A stretch of DNA of 64,000 bases, from the NCBI RefSeq assembly GCF_000317895.1, contig NC_019567.1, forward strand, positions 992,001-1,056,000, written 5' to 3'. Under the pieces are notes generated by a model that was not told where the DNA came from, made no database searches, and saw only the letters and a program-made list of their open reading frames with translations. The stretch is from Bdellovibrio bacteriovorus str. Tiberius (GTDB taxonomy: Bacteria; Bdellovibrionota; Bdellovibrionia; Bdellovibrionales; Bdellovibrionaceae). Positions 25,650-34,497 of the stretch are shown here, one piece after another (position 1 is the stretch's first letter; every line of letters starts with the position of its first letter). The translations under genes and the position numbers were made by a program.

Positions 25650-26768
25650 GTGAAGATTTCTCCCGAAATTTTGAATCTGGTGCCCTACAAACCTGGAAAG
25701 CCGATTTCTGAGACCCAACGTGAGTACGGGCTCACAACGGTCTACAAACTCGCAAGTAACGAGAATCCTTTGGGTCCCAGCCCGAAAGCCATGGCGGCGG
25801 TGAAGCAGGCCTTGGATCATCAGCACCTGTATCCGGATCCATCCCACTATGAGCTTTTGCAGACTTTGTCGAAAGAATGGGGCTTCCCGACAAAACAACT
25901 TGCTATTGGTAATGGCAGCGACGAACTGATTGATCTGTTGTGCCGTATCTATTGTGAGCACCATGATGGCGTTTTGACATCTGCGGCAGCGTTTAATGCC
26001 TATGAAGTCAGCGCTCCGGCAAACCGTGCGGTGATCCACAAAGTTCCGATGGCGGAAGGCTATCGTTTTGATCTGCCTGCCGTTGCAGACTACTTCCTGA
26101 AACACCCGGAAAAAAACATCCGTTTGATTTTTGTCTCTAATCCCAACAATCCAACCGGCACTTACGCCACCAAAGCGGAAGTGGAGGCTTTCCTTCAGAA
26201 AGTCGGTAACCGTGACGATGTGATGATTATTTTTGACGAAGCTTATAACGAATTTGTGCGCGCCAAGGATTATGCATCCGCACAAGGTTATATGGGACAG
26301 TATAAAAACCTGATTGTTCTTCGCACTTTCTCCAAAATCTATGGGCTGGCGGGTTTCCGCCTGGGTGCGATGATCGCGCCGCCAGAGGTTGTGGAAGTCT
26401 TTAACCGTGTGCGCAAACCATTTAATGTCAACGATTTAGCGCAAGTGGCTGCAAATGCGGCTCTGCAAGATAAAGAATTTATTGAGCGATCGCAGCAGAT
26501 TTGCTGGAAAGGGCTTGATTACTTCTACAAGAAGTTAGAAGAATTAGGCCTGCCGTACATTCCATCTCAGGGAAATTTTGTCATGTTTGACACTCTCCGC
26601 GACGCCGCCAAGGTGAACGAAGCCTTGTTACGTCGTGGGATCATCATGAGACCGCTGTTGAACTATGGGTTCAAGACGCATCTGCGTTTGAGTGTAGGGC
26701 GCGATCATGAAAATGAAGCTGCTATGTCAGCTTTGGCGGACGTTTTAAAAGAAATTGCACCGCTGTAG
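25650..26768 (+). CDS. hisC: Histidinol-phosphate-type aminotransferase
   Basis: A fold-type I PLP aminotransferase of 372 residues starting at a GTG with an AAAGGA site. Landmarks are YKLASNENPLGPSP, VSNPNNPTGT, FDEAYNEF and the PLP Lys in RTFSKIYGLAGFRLG. HisC-type enzymes act in histidine synthesis but often also on aromatic amino acids. Position directly before cmk mirrors the hisC-tyrA-aroA-cmk-rpsA order of other proteobacteria, which favours an aromatic aminotransferase role. No other his gene is present in the window. Confidence 0.87.
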   Translation: MKISPEILNLVPYKPGKPISETQREYGLTTVYKLASNENPLGPSPKAMAAVKQALDHQHLYPDPSHYELLQTLSKEWGFPTKQLAIGNGSDELIDLLCRIYCEHHDGVLTSAAAFNAYEVSAPANRAVIHKVPMAEGYRFDLPAVADYFLKHPEKNIRLIFVSNPNNPTGTYATKAEVEAFLQKVGNRDDVMIIFDEAYNEFVRAKDYASAQGYMGQYKNLIVLRTFSKIYGLAGFRLGAMIAPPEVVEVFNRVRKPFNVNDLAQVAANAALQDKEFIERSQQICWKGLDYFYKKLEELGLPYIPSQGNFVMFDTLRDAAKVNEALLRRGIIMRPLLNYGFKTHLRLSVGRDHENEAAMSALADVLKEIAPL

Positions 26769-26780
26769 TTTTGGAGAATT

Positions 26781-27434
26781 ATGGGAATGGTAATTACGAT
26801 TGATGGCCCTGCGGCCTCCGGAAAATCTTCAGTAAGTCGTGAGTTGGCTCGTCGTTTGGGCTGGCAGTGGGTTTCTACGGGTGCATTCTATCGTGGTTTG
26901 GCATTTGCTGCTCTTCAACTGCAAATTGATCTGGATGACGTTTCCACTTTGGCCAATCTGACTCACGATCCGGTATGGAGCGTGAGAATGGATGACGAAC
27001 GCACTCGTGTGTTCTTCAAAGACCAGGATGTGACTGATCAGATCGCTCACGAAGACGTGGGTAATTTCGCCAGCAAAGTCAGTCATTATCCAGAAGTGCG
27101 TAAAGCCCTTTTGGATGCGCAACGCAACTGTTCTTCCGGTCCTCAAGGCTTGGTGGCAGAAGGCCGCGATTGCGGTACTGTGGTGTTCCCAACTGCGGAT
27201 GCCAAGGTTTATTTGACTGCTAACAGTGAACACCGCGCGGCTCGACGTGCAGCAGAGTTGGGTCTGGACCATGAGGACATGGTGAAAGCCCAGCAGCAAC
27301 GTGACCATCAAGATTCCACTCGTAAAGTAGCTCCGATGGCCGTGCCAGAAGATGCTTTGGTTGTGGACACCACTGCACTGAATTTGAACCAAGTCGTAGA
27401 CGCAGTTGTTGAATACGTTAAAAATAAGATCTAA
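26781..27434 (+). CDS. cmk: Cytidylate kinase
   Basis: Phosphorylates CMP and dCMP. The 217-residue protein has the P-loop IDGPAASGKSSVSRELA, followed by VSTGAFYRGLAF, the EGRDCGTVVFPTADAKVYL motif and RRAAEL, all typical. Starts at 26781 and 26787 are both possible; the GGAG site fits the latter slightly better in spacing. It lies 12 bp after hisC. In many bacteria rpsA follows directly, but here three other genes intervene. Confidence 0.94.
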   Translation: MGMVITIDGPAASGKSSVSRELARRLGWQWVSTGAFYRGLAFAALQLQIDLDDVSTLANLTHDPVWSVRMDDERTRVFFKDQDVTDQIAHEDVGNFASKVSHYPEVRKALLDAQRNCSSGPQGLVAEGRDCGTVVFPTADAKVYLTANSEHRAARRAAELGLDHEDMVKAQQQRDHQDSTRKVAPMAVPEDALVVDTTALNLNQVVDAVVEYVKNKI

Positions 27435-27438
27435 GGGT

Positions 27439-27454
27439 GGTCGCCTTGGCGACC
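27439..27454 (+). terminator. Hairpin after cmk
   Basis: GGTCGC and GCGACC form a 6-bp stem with a four-base loop just after the stop codon. The following sequence has few T residues, so termination may be partial. Confidence 0.4.
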
Positions 27455-27542
27455 TTGGTCCTTTAGCTTAATTGTCTCTTGTCAGCCTTTTGAAATTCTC
27501 ACGGTAATGGCTTAATTCTTACTGCTAATCTTTAGGTACTTT

Positions 27543-28403
27543 ATGAAAAGTGCCTGGGGTTTTCTTTTATTCTTTTTTCCATGGTTATTGTGGGCGATTG
27601 AACCGCCGCCGCAGAAGCCGGCTGTGCAGTGGATTGTGAATGATTTTCCGCCGTTTTTGGTGCTTTCGGGCGAGGGCATGACGGTGGATATTTCTCAGGC
27701 TCAGGGGCCCTTTGCCAATATTTATCAGGAAATTGAGCGGGCGTTGCCGGGGTATTCGCATCGTTTTGTGCGGGTGTCTTTCACCCGGGCTGAAAAGCTT
27801 TTCAGTGGGCAGGGCGGCTATTGCACGGTGCTTTTGCAAAAAACCAAAGAGCGGGAAAAGTTTCTGATCTTTGGTGATGAACTGGCGCGGGCTTTTCCGG
27901 TGGGACTGGTGGTGCATGCCAAGGGCACGCCGGGTATTGCTGATGATCAGAAAGATGTGGATTTAAAAGAACTGCTGGCCTCGGGCAAGTTTCGTCTGGG
28001 GGTTATTCAAAGCCGCGCCTACACCCGGCAAATTGATGACATTCTATCTTTAAGCGGGCATGCCACAAAGATTGTCGGCGACAGTGCCATGGGCAATTTA
28101 TTTCTGATGCTGGAAAAAAAGCGGGTCAACGGGGTTTTGGCATACGCCCTGGAAAAAACCGATTATGAACGACACAATATCGCCGTTCCCGCTCTGAAAT
28201 TTCTGAAAGTTAAAAACATGCCCGACTATATTTCGGTGTGGGCATCCTGTGAAAAGTCCCTGCGTGGCGAACAGATTTTAAAGGACCTGACCCGCGCTGT
28301 TCGCGAAAAAAATGTGAAGGGCAAAATCTATAAGTACTTCATGCAGGAACTTCCTCCGGACATGAAAAAAAATTACCGCGACCTTTACGAAAGCCCGCCT
28401 TAA
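27543..28403 (+). CDS. Secreted solute-binding-like protein
   Basis: A 286-residue protein with a signal peptide cleaved near LLWA. The mature part follows the family-3 binding protein plan: WIVNDFPPFLVLSGEG at the start, TRAEKLFSGQGGYC, then SGKFRLGVIQSRAY and a final RAVREKNVKGKIYKYFMQELP. It resembles the TIGR02285-type secreted binding-like proteins known mainly as orphans. No transporter genes adjoin. It overlaps the convergent gene by 4 bp. Confidence 0.72.
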   Translation: MKSAWGFLLFFFPWLLWAIEPPPQKPAVQWIVNDFPPFLVLSGEGMTVDISQAQGPFANIYQEIERALPGYSHRFVRVSFTRAEKLFSGQGGYCTVLLQKTKEREKFLIFGDELARAFPVGLVVHAKGTPGIADDQKDVDLKELLASGKFRLGVIQSRAYTRQIDDILSLSGHATKIVGDSAMGNLFLMLEKKRVNGVLAYALEKTDYERHNIAVPALKFLKVKNMPDYISVWASCEKSLRGEQILKDLTRAVREKNVKGKIYKYFMQELPPDMKKNYRDLYESPP

Positions 28404-29692
28404 TTCCAGCGCAAATCGGCCACCGTCAGGGCTTTCACGGCCAGCGCAGTGGTGTAGCCAGTTGATCTCCACACCACTGGGAATCTTGCCACAAACGTAG
28501 CGGCAAAGAACACCTGCCCGCTCCAGAACAGGCGGCCCGCCGAATCTTTCCGAGACTGCGACATCAGAAAATTCAAACCCCGGCGCACGCGTTCGCGATG
28601 CGTTTCGTTCTGGGGGTCGCCTAAAATTAACAATGTATTCAAGGCCCACGCGGTCGAGTGCGCGTAATCCGGTCTTGCCATAAAGCTGTTACGCCAGGAT
28701 CCATCCCTGTGCTGTAAAGCCAGAATATAATTCAGCAGTTTTTGCCGTGAAGGTTCCAGACACGAGGCCCCGGCATTGATGGTGGCGGCCATTGCATATG
28801 GCAGGGCATAGCGGCTGGGATAATACATTCCGCAGAAATAGAACTGTCTTTTTTCAACGACCCGATTCAGATGGCGGCAGCTGGCTTGATAGCCCGGGCC
28901 TTCGGTTTTTTTCGCATAGGTCAGAAGCTTCAGCACATTGGCGTTCACCACGCAGTCGACGTCATTCATATTAAAAGGGATTCGCGTGCCGCGATGAGGG
29001 GCCGCAAAAATATTCCGTGGCATGTCGGGGTCTTTTTCATCCCACAGCCACGTCATGAAAGCGCCGGTGTTCACGTGCAACTGGGCGGCGTTGTAGGTGT
29101 GCGGCAGGCGCGACAGATCCCGGGCGGAAGACAAGGCATCAATCACCGCCTCAGGCAGTTGCGCGGGTGTTTTGCGCGGGGACTGGCCCGCCTCAAGGCT
29201 TTTTAAAAAATGCAGATAGGTGTGGGTGACCGACGTGGTGTCAGCATCTGGCGGGATGTTGGCGACACCTTTCCACTGCGGGGCCAGATACATGTTGCGC
29301 GGTCCGCGTGTGCGCACGCCCTTGAGGCTTGAAGGCGGATAGAAGTTAAACAGATCCCCCCAGCGATAGGGCGCAAGGCCCTGGGCGGTTTTGCGCACCA
29401 TCGGCGGAATCTTGCTGAAGCGGGGATTGTAGAAATACGTCTCGGCCAGAACGTTGGCGATGGCCGAGGCTGAAAAGGCACTGGGTTCATCATAGGCGAC
29501 ACCGAACTTGCCCACGCCGATCCCGCTGGGGACATAGGACGTCACCCGTGAACGCCATTGTCCCGGCTCGTAGCCTTCGCGGCCAGTCGTCTGATAGTGC
29601 GCCAGAAAATCCAGGGCCGAGTCGATGTGTTTTTCGTAACGGGCCTGTGCGGTTGCACTGATCAGCCCCAGTAAAAACAGCAGGTACTTCAT
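28400..29692 (-). CDS. Secreted alpha/alpha-toroid protein with terpene-cyclase-like motifs
   Basis: A 430-residue secreted protein (signal peptide about 1-17) rich in helices with conserved aromatic and Pro residues. It contains a QW-type motif, QHRDGSW at 327-333, and two Asp-x-Asp motifs in repeated context: DADTTS at 149-154 and DVDCVV at 244-249. These resemble the DxDDTA catalytic motif of squalene-hopene-type (class II) cyclases. The overall pattern suggests the alpha/alpha-toroid fold shared by terpene cyclases, prenyltransferases and some glycan or peptidase-inhibitor families. Secretion makes a terpene cyclase unlikely; a glycan- or protein-binding toroid is an alternative. No close family is recognised. 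Confidence 0.55.
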   Translation of the reverse strand: MKYLLFLLGLISATAQARYEKHIDSALDFLAHYQTTGREGYEPGQWRSRVTSYVPSGIGVGKFGVAYDEPSAFSASAIANVLAETYFYNPRFSKIPPMVRKTAQGLAPYRWGDLFNFYPPSSLKGVRTRGPRNMYLAPQWKGVANIPPDADTTSVTHTYLHFLKSLEAGQSPRKTPAQLPEAVIDALSSARDLSRLPHTYNAAQLHVNTGAFMTWLWDEKDPDMPRNIFAAPHRGTRIPFNMNDVDCVVNANVLKLLTYAKKTEGPGYQASCRHLNRVVEKRQFYFCGMYYPSRYALPYAMAATINAGASCLEPSRQKLLNYILALQHRDGSWRNSFMARPDYAHSTAWALNTLLILGDPQNETHRERVRRGLNFLMSQSRKDSAGRLFWSGQVFFAATFVARFPVVWRSTGYTTALAVKALTVADLRWN

Positions 29693-29812
29693 GGTTATGC
29701 CTCCGAATCAGAACATGAAATCAGGACAGGACCCGGGCTGTCAGCGGGCCTTGTAAAAGTACAAGCTGGTTTTTTTCTGCTGCGGGGTATTCTTAAAAGC
29801 GCGAGGTGAATT

Positions 29813-30325
29813 ATGAAAAAGGTGTGGCTGGCGGGACTGGTGATCGCAGGGCTGGTGGGGTGTTCGTCCAAAGACAAACTGGATACCGAACTTGAAGACG
29901 CGCAGTTGATGGGCCGGGAAACTGTCGGCAAGCGCGATGACAACTATGTGGTGCAGGAAAAAAAGAATCTGATTCACCACCTGCAGGAAGTGCAGACGGA
30001 TGTCTATACGATGGAGGAAAACATCTATGGCAACCGCGATTTGGGTAACAAAGGAAAGTACGGGGTTCTGCGCGACTGCAAAATTGAAGCAGCTCCGCAA
30101 GCCGGTGGCAAAGTCGACATAGTTCCGAAAAACATCCTGACGGAAGAGGAAAACAAGCTGTCCCGCCAGACCGGGGTGGATGAATCCGGCACCCTGGTCA
30201 CCCTGCGTGAAGAGGATCTAAGTCAGCGTCTGAAGCGCTTTGAAGGTTACAAAACTGCTTATGAGAAGCAGGAGGAGTGGTTTGACAGTGAAATTCAAGC
30301 CTGCAGGCAGTCTCAGCGGGAATAG
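29813..30325 (+). CDS. Predicted lipoprotein, helical
   Basis: A 170-residue lipoprotein with the lipobox LVGC (Cys18) and a charged helical mature domain (LEDAQLMGRETVGKRDDNYVVQ, then QEVQTDVYTMEENIYG). Two later Cys residues (in LRDCKIE and QACRQ) could form a disulfide. The ATG has a GAGGTG ribosome site. No family is recognised. It ends at its own terminator before rpsA. Confidence 0.75.
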   Translation: MKKVWLAGLVIAGLVGCSSKDKLDTELEDAQLMGRETVGKRDDNYVVQEKKNLIHHLQEVQTDVYTMEENIYGNRDLGNKGKYGVLRDCKIEAAPQAGGKVDIVPKNILTEEENKLSRQTGVDESGTLVTLREEDLSQRLKRFEGYKTAYEKQEEWFDSEIQACRQSQRE

Positions 30326-30349
30326 CTGTATTGGATTATATGCGATTTG

Positions 30350-30372
30350 AGGCTCTTTCGGGGGCCTTTTTT
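30350..30372 (+). terminator. Intrinsic terminator
   Basis: AGGCTC pairs with GGGCCT allowing one G-T pair, followed by six T residues. It separates the lipoprotein gene from rpsA. Confidence 0.7.
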
Positions 30373-30417
30373 CTGTCCCAAGTTTACCTCAGATAACACA
30401 GGACCACGAAAACCTCG

Positions 30418-30487
30418 CTGGTATGCGTAAAACCTTTGACTTCCGACCCCTTAGGTCGCTAAACCAGTGATTCGCCTTAAGAGCGAA
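30418..30487 (+). promoter_or_regulatory. Structured rpsA leader
   Basis: Two hairpins are readable: CTGGT at 30418-30422 with ACCAG at 30463-30467, enclosing CGACC/GGTCG at 30444-30458, and TTCGC/GCGAA at 30471-30487. In gamma-proteobacteria S1 represses its own mRNA through a structured leader; the same mode here is inferred. The only ribosome site, GGGAGG at 30526-30531, is 15 bp from the ATG, which is unusually far. Confidence 0.45.
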
Positions 30488-30546
30488 GAAAGGTTACGGG
30501 TAGGATCCATGAGGTCTTACTACGTGGGAGGTTTACAAAAAACGAT

Positions 30547-32346
30547 ATGACAAAACAATTGAACAAAGCCGCATTGGAGAAACAGAAAGTTCTTGCTTTC
30601 TTGGATGCTGAAGACGCAAAGGTTCCAGCAAATCCTGGCATTTTGAATGCGAAAGCTGACAAAGCTGGTGACTTCGACTCTCTATTCGAAGCTTCCATGA
30701 AAGAACAAGACTTCAAAGTCGGCGACGTTGTAACAGGTTCTGTAGTTGAAGTTCAGTCTGACTACGTACTTGTTGATATCAACTACAAGTCTGAAGGTTT
30801 GATCGCGATCAACGAATTCCGTATTGTTGACGGCGTTCGCGATGTGAAAGCTGGAGACAAAGTAGAAGTTTTGATCGACCGTATCGAAAACGAAAACGGC
30901 ATGATCGTTCTTTCCAAAGACAAAGCAGATATGCTTCGTGCTTGGACAGACATCTCTAAAGCAGCAGAAAACGAAGAAGTTATCGAAGGTACTGTTGTTG
31001 CTAAAGTTAAAGGCGGCTTGAGCGTTGATATCGGCGTTAAAGCATTCCTTCCAGGTTCTCAAATCGACCTGCGTCCGGTTCGCAACATGGACGTATACCT
31101 GGGCAAGAAGTTCAAATTCAAAGTTATCAAGTTCAACAAGAAACGTGGCAACATCGTTCTTTCCCGCCGCGCGCTTCTTGAAGAAGAACGTGACAGCTTG
31201 CGCTCTCAAACTCTTGACACTATGGCAGAAGGTTCTGTTGTTACTGGTATCGTTAAGAATATCACTGACTACGGCGCGTTCATCGACCTTGGTGGCATGG
31301 ACGGTTTGTTGCACATCACTGATATGTCTTGGGGCCGCGTAAAACATCCATCTGAGATGTTGAACGTTGGTGACGAAATCCAAGTTAAAGTTCTTAAGTA
31401 TGACAAAGAAAAAGAACGCGTATCTTTGGGCATGAAACAGCTTCACGCAGATCCTTGGGAATCCGTAAAAGCTTCTTACCCTCCAGGCACTAAACTGAAA
31501 GGCAAAGTTGTATCTTTGGCTGAGTACGGTGCATTCGTTGAGCTTGGTGAAGGCATTGAAGGTCTGATCCACGTTTCTGAAATGTCCTGGACTAAACGTG
31601 TAAAACACCCTTCTCAGATCGTGACTGTTGATCAAGAAGTTGAAGTAGTGGTTCTTGAAGTAGACACTGAAAACCGCCGCATCAGCTTGGGTATGAAACA
31701 ACTTCAGGCCAACCCATGGGTTGAAATGAAAGAATCATACGCTCCAGGTACAATCATCGAAGGCGAAGTGAAATCCGTAACTGACTTCGGTATCTTCATC
31801 GGCATCGAAGAAGGCATCGACGGTTTGGTTCACATCTCTGACTTCTCTTGGACTAAACGTGTAAATCATCCAAATGAACTTTACGCTAAAGGCCAGAAAG
31901 TTCGCGCGGTTGTATTGGGCGTGGACATCGAGAACGAAAGATTCTCTTTGGGTATCAAACAACTTGAGTCTGACCCTTGGTCAAACATCGAGAACAAATA
32001 CGCTATCGGCACTCAACACGATGTTAAAGTCACTAAAACAGCTGACTTCGGTGCATTCGTTGAACTTGAATCCGATATCGAAGGTTTGATCCACATTTCT
32101 GAACTGACTACTGAAAAAATCAACTCTGTTGAGGAATTCATCAAGCCAGGTCAGTCTGTAAAAGCTGAAGTTATCTCTATCGACAAAGACGCTCGTAAGA
32201 TCGGCTTGTCTGCAAAACTTGTTAAACTTCGCGAATCAAAAGCGGATGTTGACGATTACGTTAAAAAAGCGACTGCAACTTCCAAGTCCACTTTCGGTGA
32301 CTTGTTTGCTGACCAGTTGAAAAACGTAAAAACTGACAAGCAATAG
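30547..32346 (+). CDS. rpsA: 30S ribosomal protein S1
   Basis: S1 binds mRNA on the small ribosomal subunit and helps start translation. The 599-residue protein has six S1 RNA-binding domains (approximate starts at residues 56, 142, 226, 312, 398, 485), recognisable from repeated GxVxxVxxYGAFVxLxxxxxGLIHISE. An acidic N-terminal extension of about 55 residues precedes the first. The linkers between the later domains repeat RISLGMKQLxxxPW. Codon use is markedly biased toward a few codons, as expected for high expression. sppA follows after a terminator. Confidence 0.97.
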   Translation: MTKQLNKAALEKQKVLAFLDAEDAKVPANPGILNAKADKAGDFDSLFEASMKEQDFKVGDVVTGSVVEVQSDYVLVDINYKSEGLIAINEFRIVDGVRDVKAGDKVEVLIDRIENENGMIVLSKDKADMLRAWTDISKAAENEEVIEGTVVAKVKGGLSVDIGVKAFLPGSQIDLRPVRNMDVYLGKKFKFKVIKFNKKRGNIVLSRRALLEEERDSLRSQTLDTMAEGSVVTGIVKNITDYGAFIDLGGMDGLLHITDMSWGRVKHPSEMLNVGDEIQVKVLKYDKEKERVSLGMKQLHADPWESVKASYPPGTKLKGKVVSLAEYGAFVELGEGIEGLIHVSEMSWTKRVKHPSQIVTVDQEVEVVVLEVDTENRRISLGMKQLQANPWVEMKESYAPGTIIEGEVKSVTDFGIFIGIEEGIDGLVHISDFSWTKRVNHPNELYAKGQKVRAVVLGVDIENERFSLGIKQLESDPWSNIENKYAIGTQHDVKVTKTADFGAFVELESDIEGLIHISELTTEKINSVEEFIKPGQSVKAEVISIDKDARKIGLSAKLVKLRESKADVDDYVKKATATSKSTFGDLFADQLKNVKTDKQ

Positions 32347-32426
32347 TTGTGAATAGGAGAAAGGTCGAGTCGTTGTAAAACGACGCGACTGGACCCTGAC
32401 CCGGCATTGACTGACAAGTTTTAAAG

Positions 32427-32453
32427 AGGGACCCTAGTAGGGTCCCTTTTTTT
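32427..32453 (+). terminator. Intrinsic terminator of rpsA
   Basis: AGGGACCC and GGGTCCCT (32427-32434 with 32440-32447) with a five-base loop and seven T residues. Confidence 0.85.
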
Positions 32454-32494
32454 ATTTGAAAAGGGACCTATTTCAACCGTTCGGGAGCGTTGGT

Positions 32495-33463
32495 ATGAAG
32501 GGTAGCTTTTTCAAAAAACTGGTTATTATCTTTTTGGTGTTCGTAGGCCTGGGTGCCTTGTTGAAAATGAGCGGGGACTTCTTCGGAAGCGAAGACAAGC
32601 GTGTCACTGCCAAAAACACCATCCTGCATCTGGAAATGAACGGCGTTATTCTTAACGGCAAGAAGTTCATCAAGAATCTTAAAAAATACCGTGAAGACGA
32701 CAAGGTCAAAGCGATCCTGATCAGCATCAATTCTCCGGGCGGTTCTGTGGGGCCTTCCCAGGAAATGTTCGCAGAGATCAAACGCGTTCGCGACGAAATC
32801 AAAAAGCCGGTTGTCTGTGTCAGCACAGGTGTGATGGCCAGCGGTGCTTATTATGCGGCAGTGGCTTGCGACAAGATCGTTGTGGCACCGGGGGCGCTGG
32901 TGGGTTCCATCGGTGTGATCATGGAATTTGCGAATCTGGAAAAGCTGTATGACTGGGCTAAGATTTCCCGCTATTCCATCACGTCCGGCAAGTTCAAAGA
33001 TTCGGGCGCGGAATACCGTCCGATGCGTGAAGATGAAAGATCCCTGTTCCAAAGCATGATTGACGAAGTCTATGCACAATTCAAAGGAACTGTGGCAGCA
33101 GAACGCAAGCTGAAAGAAGAAGTGGTTGCCGAGTACGCTGACGGCCGCGTGTTCACCGGGGCGACCGCGGTGAAAGTGGGCTTTGCCGATCAGGAAGGTT
33201 ACTATGACGATGCGGTGAAGCTGGCGGCTGAAATCGCAAAGCTGGGTGACAATTACGAAGTCTTTGAAGTTCCAAAAAAGAAAGTCAGCATCTTTGACCT
33301 GGGTGGCGGCGATTCTGAAGACGACCTGAACAGCATGTCTGAATTTGCGGACGTATTGAAAGGCAAGTCCTTCGGTCCGGATATGGAAGGCGCGATGAAA
33401 TACATCCTGCGCGCGAAATATCTGAATCAGCCATTGATGTTGATGCCGGGTTACTGGGAGTAA
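32495..33463 (+). CDS. sppA: Signal peptide peptidase SppA, short form
   Basis: SppA is a membrane-bound serine protease that degrades cleaved signal peptides. The 322-residue short form has an N-terminal membrane helix (about 7-25), the conserved INSPGGSVGPSQE segment, the nucleophile Ser in VMASGAYYAAVACD, and the catalytic Lys in TSGKFKDSGAEYRPM. This Ser/Lys dyad arrangement fits the family. The ATG at 32495 has a GGGAG site; a TTG at 32456 was rejected. The next three genes follow with only short gaps or overlap. Confidence 0.93.
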   Translation: MKGSFFKKLVIIFLVFVGLGALLKMSGDFFGSEDKRVTAKNTILHLEMNGVILNGKKFIKNLKKYREDDKVKAILISINSPGGSVGPSQEMFAEIKRVRDEIKKPVVCVSTGVMASGAYYAAVACDKIVVAPGALVGSIGVIMEFANLEKLYDWAKISRYSITSGKFKDSGAEYRPMREDERSLFQSMIDEVYAQFKGTVAAERKLKEEVVAEYADGRVFTGATAVKVGFADQEGYYDDAVKLAAEIAKLGDNYEVFEVPKKKVSIFDLGGGDSEDDLNSMSEFADVLKGKSFGPDMEGAMKYILRAKYLNQPLMLMPGYWE

Positions 33464-33466
33464 TCC

Positions 33467-33874
33467 GTGAAGAAGATGGCCCTGTTTTTACTGACCGTGC
33501 TTGGCGCTGCGATAGCCGGGGCCAATCCTCAGGATCCGCGTCAGCCGCAAGCCTGGTTTGATGTCCGCTGGAGTGGTATTTATTATCTGACCGCGGATCT
33601 GGAGCCGGCACCGGGTGTGGTGTTTAAAACCGGGCAGAAGTTTGAGTTTGTAGGCATTACCGGTGGCGGTGGTTTTGTTCCTGTCACTGTATTTGAGCTG
33701 AAACCTTTGGTATGCGAGACGCCGCAGCTTGAAACGGAGTTGGTTTTGTTGAATCCTGCGGGTGGAAACAAAACCGAAATCGGCTTTGAGATGCGCAAGA
33801 ACTGTGTGATGGCTTTCTTTGTTGAAAACCGTCTGGTGGGCACCTCCAGCTATTTCACTGACAGCACGGAGTAA
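33467..33874 (+). CDS. Small secreted protein, unknown function
   Basis: A 135-residue protein starting at a GTG 3 bp after sppA, with a signal peptide cleaved after about residue 19 (IAGA-NP). The mature part is beta-rich with aromatic residues (WFDVRWSGIYYLTADL), a Gly-rich turn and two Cys that may pair. No family is recognised. Its tight position suggests co-expression with sppA. Confidence 0.7.
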   Translation: MKKMALFLLTVLGAAIAGANPQDPRQPQAWFDVRWSGIYYLTADLEPAPGVVFKTGQKFEFVGITGGGGFVPVTVFELKPLVCETPQLETELVLLNPAGGNKTEIGFEMRKNCVMAFFVENRLVGTSSYFTDSTE

Positions 33875-33876
33875 GC

Positions 33877-34497
33877 ATGGCAGCAGCCAAAAAGGCGCGC
33901 AAAAAAACATCCGCGAAAAAGACCCCTGTGAAAAGAAAAGCGCCCATCAAGGCTCCGGTGGTCGCTCATGGCAAAATCCAGATCGGCAAGGATGTCTGGC
34001 CGATGGAGCGTGATGTTTTGTTCCGTCCGGATCGCATGAAATACGTGCGCAAACTGATCAAACCCGACGGCTGTGTTTTTTGCCGGGCTTCGGAGGAAAA
34101 AGTCAGCTTTGATACCTTGTGCGTGTTTAAATCCAAACACTCGATGGTGGTTCTGAACAAGTTCCCTTATAACAGCGGGCATCTTTTGGTTTTGCCAAAA
34201 CGCCACTGTGGGGACCTGTTGAAACTTTCTGATGAAGAATACCATGACCTGCAAAATGTCATTCGTCTGACGATGAAGGCATTGAATGACCTTTACCAGC
34301 CAGGCGGCATCAACGTGGGTTTAAACCACGGGGCTGTGGCCGGGGCGGGAATTCCTGAGCACTTGCACTATCACGTGATTCCTCGATGGACAGGGGACCT
34401 TAATTTCTTCCCGTTGATCGCTGAGACAAAGGTCTTGGTTGAAAGTCTTGAGCAGACCTACGAGAAGGTATGGAGTATTTTAAGAAAATATGAATAG
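33877..34497 (+). CDS. HIT-family protein
   Basis: A 206-residue histidine-triad protein. The HIT motif is EHLHYHVIPRW; further family signs are CVFCR, which with His may bind zinc, NKFPYNSGHLLVLPKRH, and GGINVGLNHG. Such proteins are nucleotide hydrolases or AP4A phosphorylase-like enzymes. The N-terminal 35 residues are Lys/Ala-rich and disordered, reminiscent of histone H1-like tails, and could bind nucleic acid (inference). It overlaps the rhomboid gene by 8 bp. Confidence 0.88.
   Translation: MAAAKKARKKTSAKKTPVKRKAPIKAPVVAHGKIQIGKDVWPMERDVLFRPDRMKYVRKLIKPDGCVFCRASEEKVSFDTLCVFKSKHSMVVLNKFPYNSGHLLVLPKRHCGDLLKLSDEEYHDLQNVIRLTMKALNDLYQPGGINVGLNHGAVAGAGIPEHLHYHVIPRWTGDLNFFPLIAETKVLVESLEQTYEKVWSILRKYE

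Noticed and set aside
30682-31701. 339-codon minus-strand frame
   Set aside because: Antisense to the S1 domains of rpsA; Phe/His/Val-rich translation mirrors rpsA codon bias.
31230-32200. Tandem DNA repeats
   Set aside because: Explained by the repeated S1 domains of ribosomal protein S1.
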